Positions 14,925 to 15,416 of a stretch of DNA of 15,416 nucleotides are shown piece after piece. The DNA is from UBA1738 sp045658645. Its GTDB lineage: Bacteria; Bacillota; Clostridia; UBA1381. The stretch covers positions 1 through 15,416 of the forward strand of contig JAZOVJ010000064.1 of assembly GCA_045658645.1 (NCBI GenBank), read 5' to 3'. Every line of letters starts with the position of its first letter. Position 1 is the first letter of the stretch. A program made the translations under genes and the position numbers. The notes under the pieces were generated by a model. It saw only the letters and a program-made list of their open reading frames with translations, did no database searches and was not told the origin of the DNA.

Positions 14925-14998
14925 GAGGAACAGTGGAGCAAGTGACTGATTTTTTTGCACAAAAAAAATCGGAACAAGCGTAACTTGTTCCGACGTGG
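14925..14998. repeat. Degenerate direct repeat, copy 2 (contains the active tRNA terminator)
   Basis: Matches copy 1 at 14723-14798: both begin GAGGAACAG, contain CAAGTGACT, a T-run, an A-run, ATCGGAACAAGCG and end GACGTGG. In this copy the stem is perfect and the final bases overlap the CCA end of the CAT-anticodon tRNA. Confidence 0.7.
14961..14993 (-). terminator. Terminator of the rRNA/tRNA operon
   Basis: On the minus strand TCGGAACAAG and CTTGTTCCGA form a perfect 10-bp stem with a TTACG loop, followed by eight T. It begins three bases after the tRNA CCA end and is the expected end of the rrn transcript. Confidence 0.9.
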
Positions 14999-15072
14999 TG
15001 GGCCATCAAGGACTCGAACCTTGGACCGTCCGGTTATGAGCCGGATGCTCTAACCAACTGAGCTAATGGCCC
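14996..15072 (-). tRNA. tRNA with CAT anticodon (Ile2 or elongator Met)
   Basis: The 77-nt cloverleaf on the minus strand has acceptor arms GGGCCAT and ATGGCCC, D-arm AGCTCAGTTGGTTAGAGC, anticodon stem TCCGG/CCGGA around the loop CTCATAA, T-arm GGTTCGAGTCC, discriminator A and an encoded CCA. The CAT anticodon can be elongator methionine or, after lysidine modification by TilS, isoleucine reading AUA. The GGCTCATAACC context resembles Bacillus Ile2, but I cannot decide between them from the sequence. It is the last gene of the rrn operon. Confidence 0.95.
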
Positions 15073-15081
15073 AAATTTAGC

Positions 15082-15109
15082 AAAAAGCCTCTCATACGAA
15101 AGGCTTTTT
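15082..15109 (-). other. Terminator-like hairpin between the two tRNAs
   Basis: On the minus strand AAAAAGCCTTTC and GAGAGGCTTTTT pair over 12 bp (one G-U) around a GTAT tetraloop, ending in five T. The form is that of an intrinsic terminator, but a tRNA follows, so it may act as a partial terminator or an RNA processing stem that separates the tRNAs. Confidence 0.65.
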
Positions 15110-15115
15110 ACATTT

Positions 15116-15190
15116 TGGTGACCCGTGGGGGAATCGAACCCCCGTTACCGCCGTGAAAGGGCGGTGTCTTAACCGCTTGACCAACGGGCC
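15116..15190 (-). tRNA. tRNA-Glu (TTC anticodon)
   Basis: The 75-nt cloverleaf on the minus strand starts GGCCCGTTGGTCAAGCGG, has anticodon stem CCGCC/GGCGG with loop CTTTCAC (anticodon TTC), T-arm GGGGGTTCGATTCCCCC and an encoded CCA. It lies 50 nt after the 5S rRNA on the same strand, a usual place for tRNA-Glu in rrn operons of Firmicutes. Confidence 0.96.
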
Positions 15191-15192
15191 AT

Positions 15193-15222
15193 TTGCGATA
15201 ACTCAATATTAAATTATCGCAA
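15193..15222 (-). repeat. Inverted repeat between 5S rRNA and tRNA-Glu
   Basis: TTGCGATAA and TTATCGCAA are perfect 9-bp inverted arms with a 12-nt loop. There is no T-run. It probably folds in the precursor and helps RNase processing of the 5S-tRNA spacer. Confidence 0.55.
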
Positions 15223-15240
15223 GCTGAACCTAAGTTCAGT

Positions 15241-15356
<116 letters not shown>

Positions 15357-15416
15357 TATTAAGGATATCTTGTACCCTCAAAACTAAATAATGTATCATC
15401 TCTAAAATGTAGACTT

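Larger units (their letters stand above)
14546..14995. other. Intergenic region between the GH20 remnant and the tRNA/5S cluster
   Basis: Besides the remnant's promoter, this 450-bp stretch holds a hairpin with 8-bp arms at 14680-14708 (AATACGAG / CTCGTATT), two degenerate direct repeats (14723-14798 and 14925-14998) and a GC-richer patch at about 14836-14885 in which GCACTC/GAGTGC and a CGAC/GTCG inner stem can pair. Small open frames exist on both strands but have no ribosome binding site or family resemblance, and I treat them as non-coding. Confidence 0.6.

Noticed and set aside
14670..14960. Minus-strand 96-codon open frame in the same spacer
   Set aside because: It crosses both repeats, lacks a ribosome binding site and resembles no family; a chance frame.
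14795..14983. Plus-strand 62-codon open frame in the tRNA-proximal spacer
   Set aside because: It overlaps repeat copy 2 and the terminator, has no ribosome binding site and a composition set by the repeats. It is treated as non-coding DNA.

Overview
The window looks like chromosomal DNA of a low-to-moderate-GC Firmicute of class Clostridia, probably an uncultured or gut lineage. The grounds are strong GGAGG-type ribosome binding sites, housekeeping promoters of the TTGACA/TATAAT type, a group II ECF vitamin-transport module followed by truA, a SAP-type N-terminus on Rho, a four-cysteine DUF6472-like protein, and an m-DAP dehydrogenase. Assignment below class level is not supported.

Layout: (1) positions 1-2231, minus strand: nusB, then a TsaD/Kae1-like paralogue, then xseA running off the left edge, as one tightly packed operon with its own promoter near 2305-2333. 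(2) 2363-2967, plus strand: a divergently transcribed DJ-1/PfpI protein. A bidirectional terminator at 3059-3088 separates it from (3) a minus-strand two-lobed P-loop ATPase of the PRK06851 type (3087-4127), whose N-terminal lobe has lost its P-loop. (4) 4225-12289, minus strand: one unbroken run of nine genes, in transcription order ECF S component, SAM methyltransferase, ecfA1, ecfA2, ecfT, truA, a membrane-anchored DUF5711-like beta-propeller protein, a CvpA-like membrane protein and rho, ending in a strong hairpin terminator. (5) 12423-13705, plus strand: a divergent promoter drives a small Cys-rich DUF6472-like gene and ddh. (6) 13786-14545, minus strand: remnant of a GH20 beta-N-acetylhexosaminidase gene, with the catalytic core deleted and one frameshift, but a good promoter and RBS kept. 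(7) 14546-14995: non-coding DNA with a degenerate duplicated terminator module. (8) 14996-15356, minus strand: the distal end of an rRNA operon (5S rRNA, tRNA-Glu, CAT-anticodon tRNA, terminator).

How the genes work together: the nine-gene unit links vitamin uptake (EcfS/A1/A2/T) with RNA modification (methyltransferase, TruA), two envelope proteins of unknown role, and transcription termination (Rho). The nusB unit pairs an antitermination factor with a DNA exonuclease subunit. Ddh supplies meso-diaminopimelate for peptidoglycan and lysine in one step.

I found no new defence system, CRISPR array, integrase or transposase. The observations most worth checking are an abrupt codon-usage break inside xseA near position 250 (recombination or assembly chimera), the TsaD paralogue that keeps its metal ligands but has an altered nucleotide-site motif, the ATPase with one dead lobe, the GH20 deletion-fusion, and the duplicated tRNA-terminator module.
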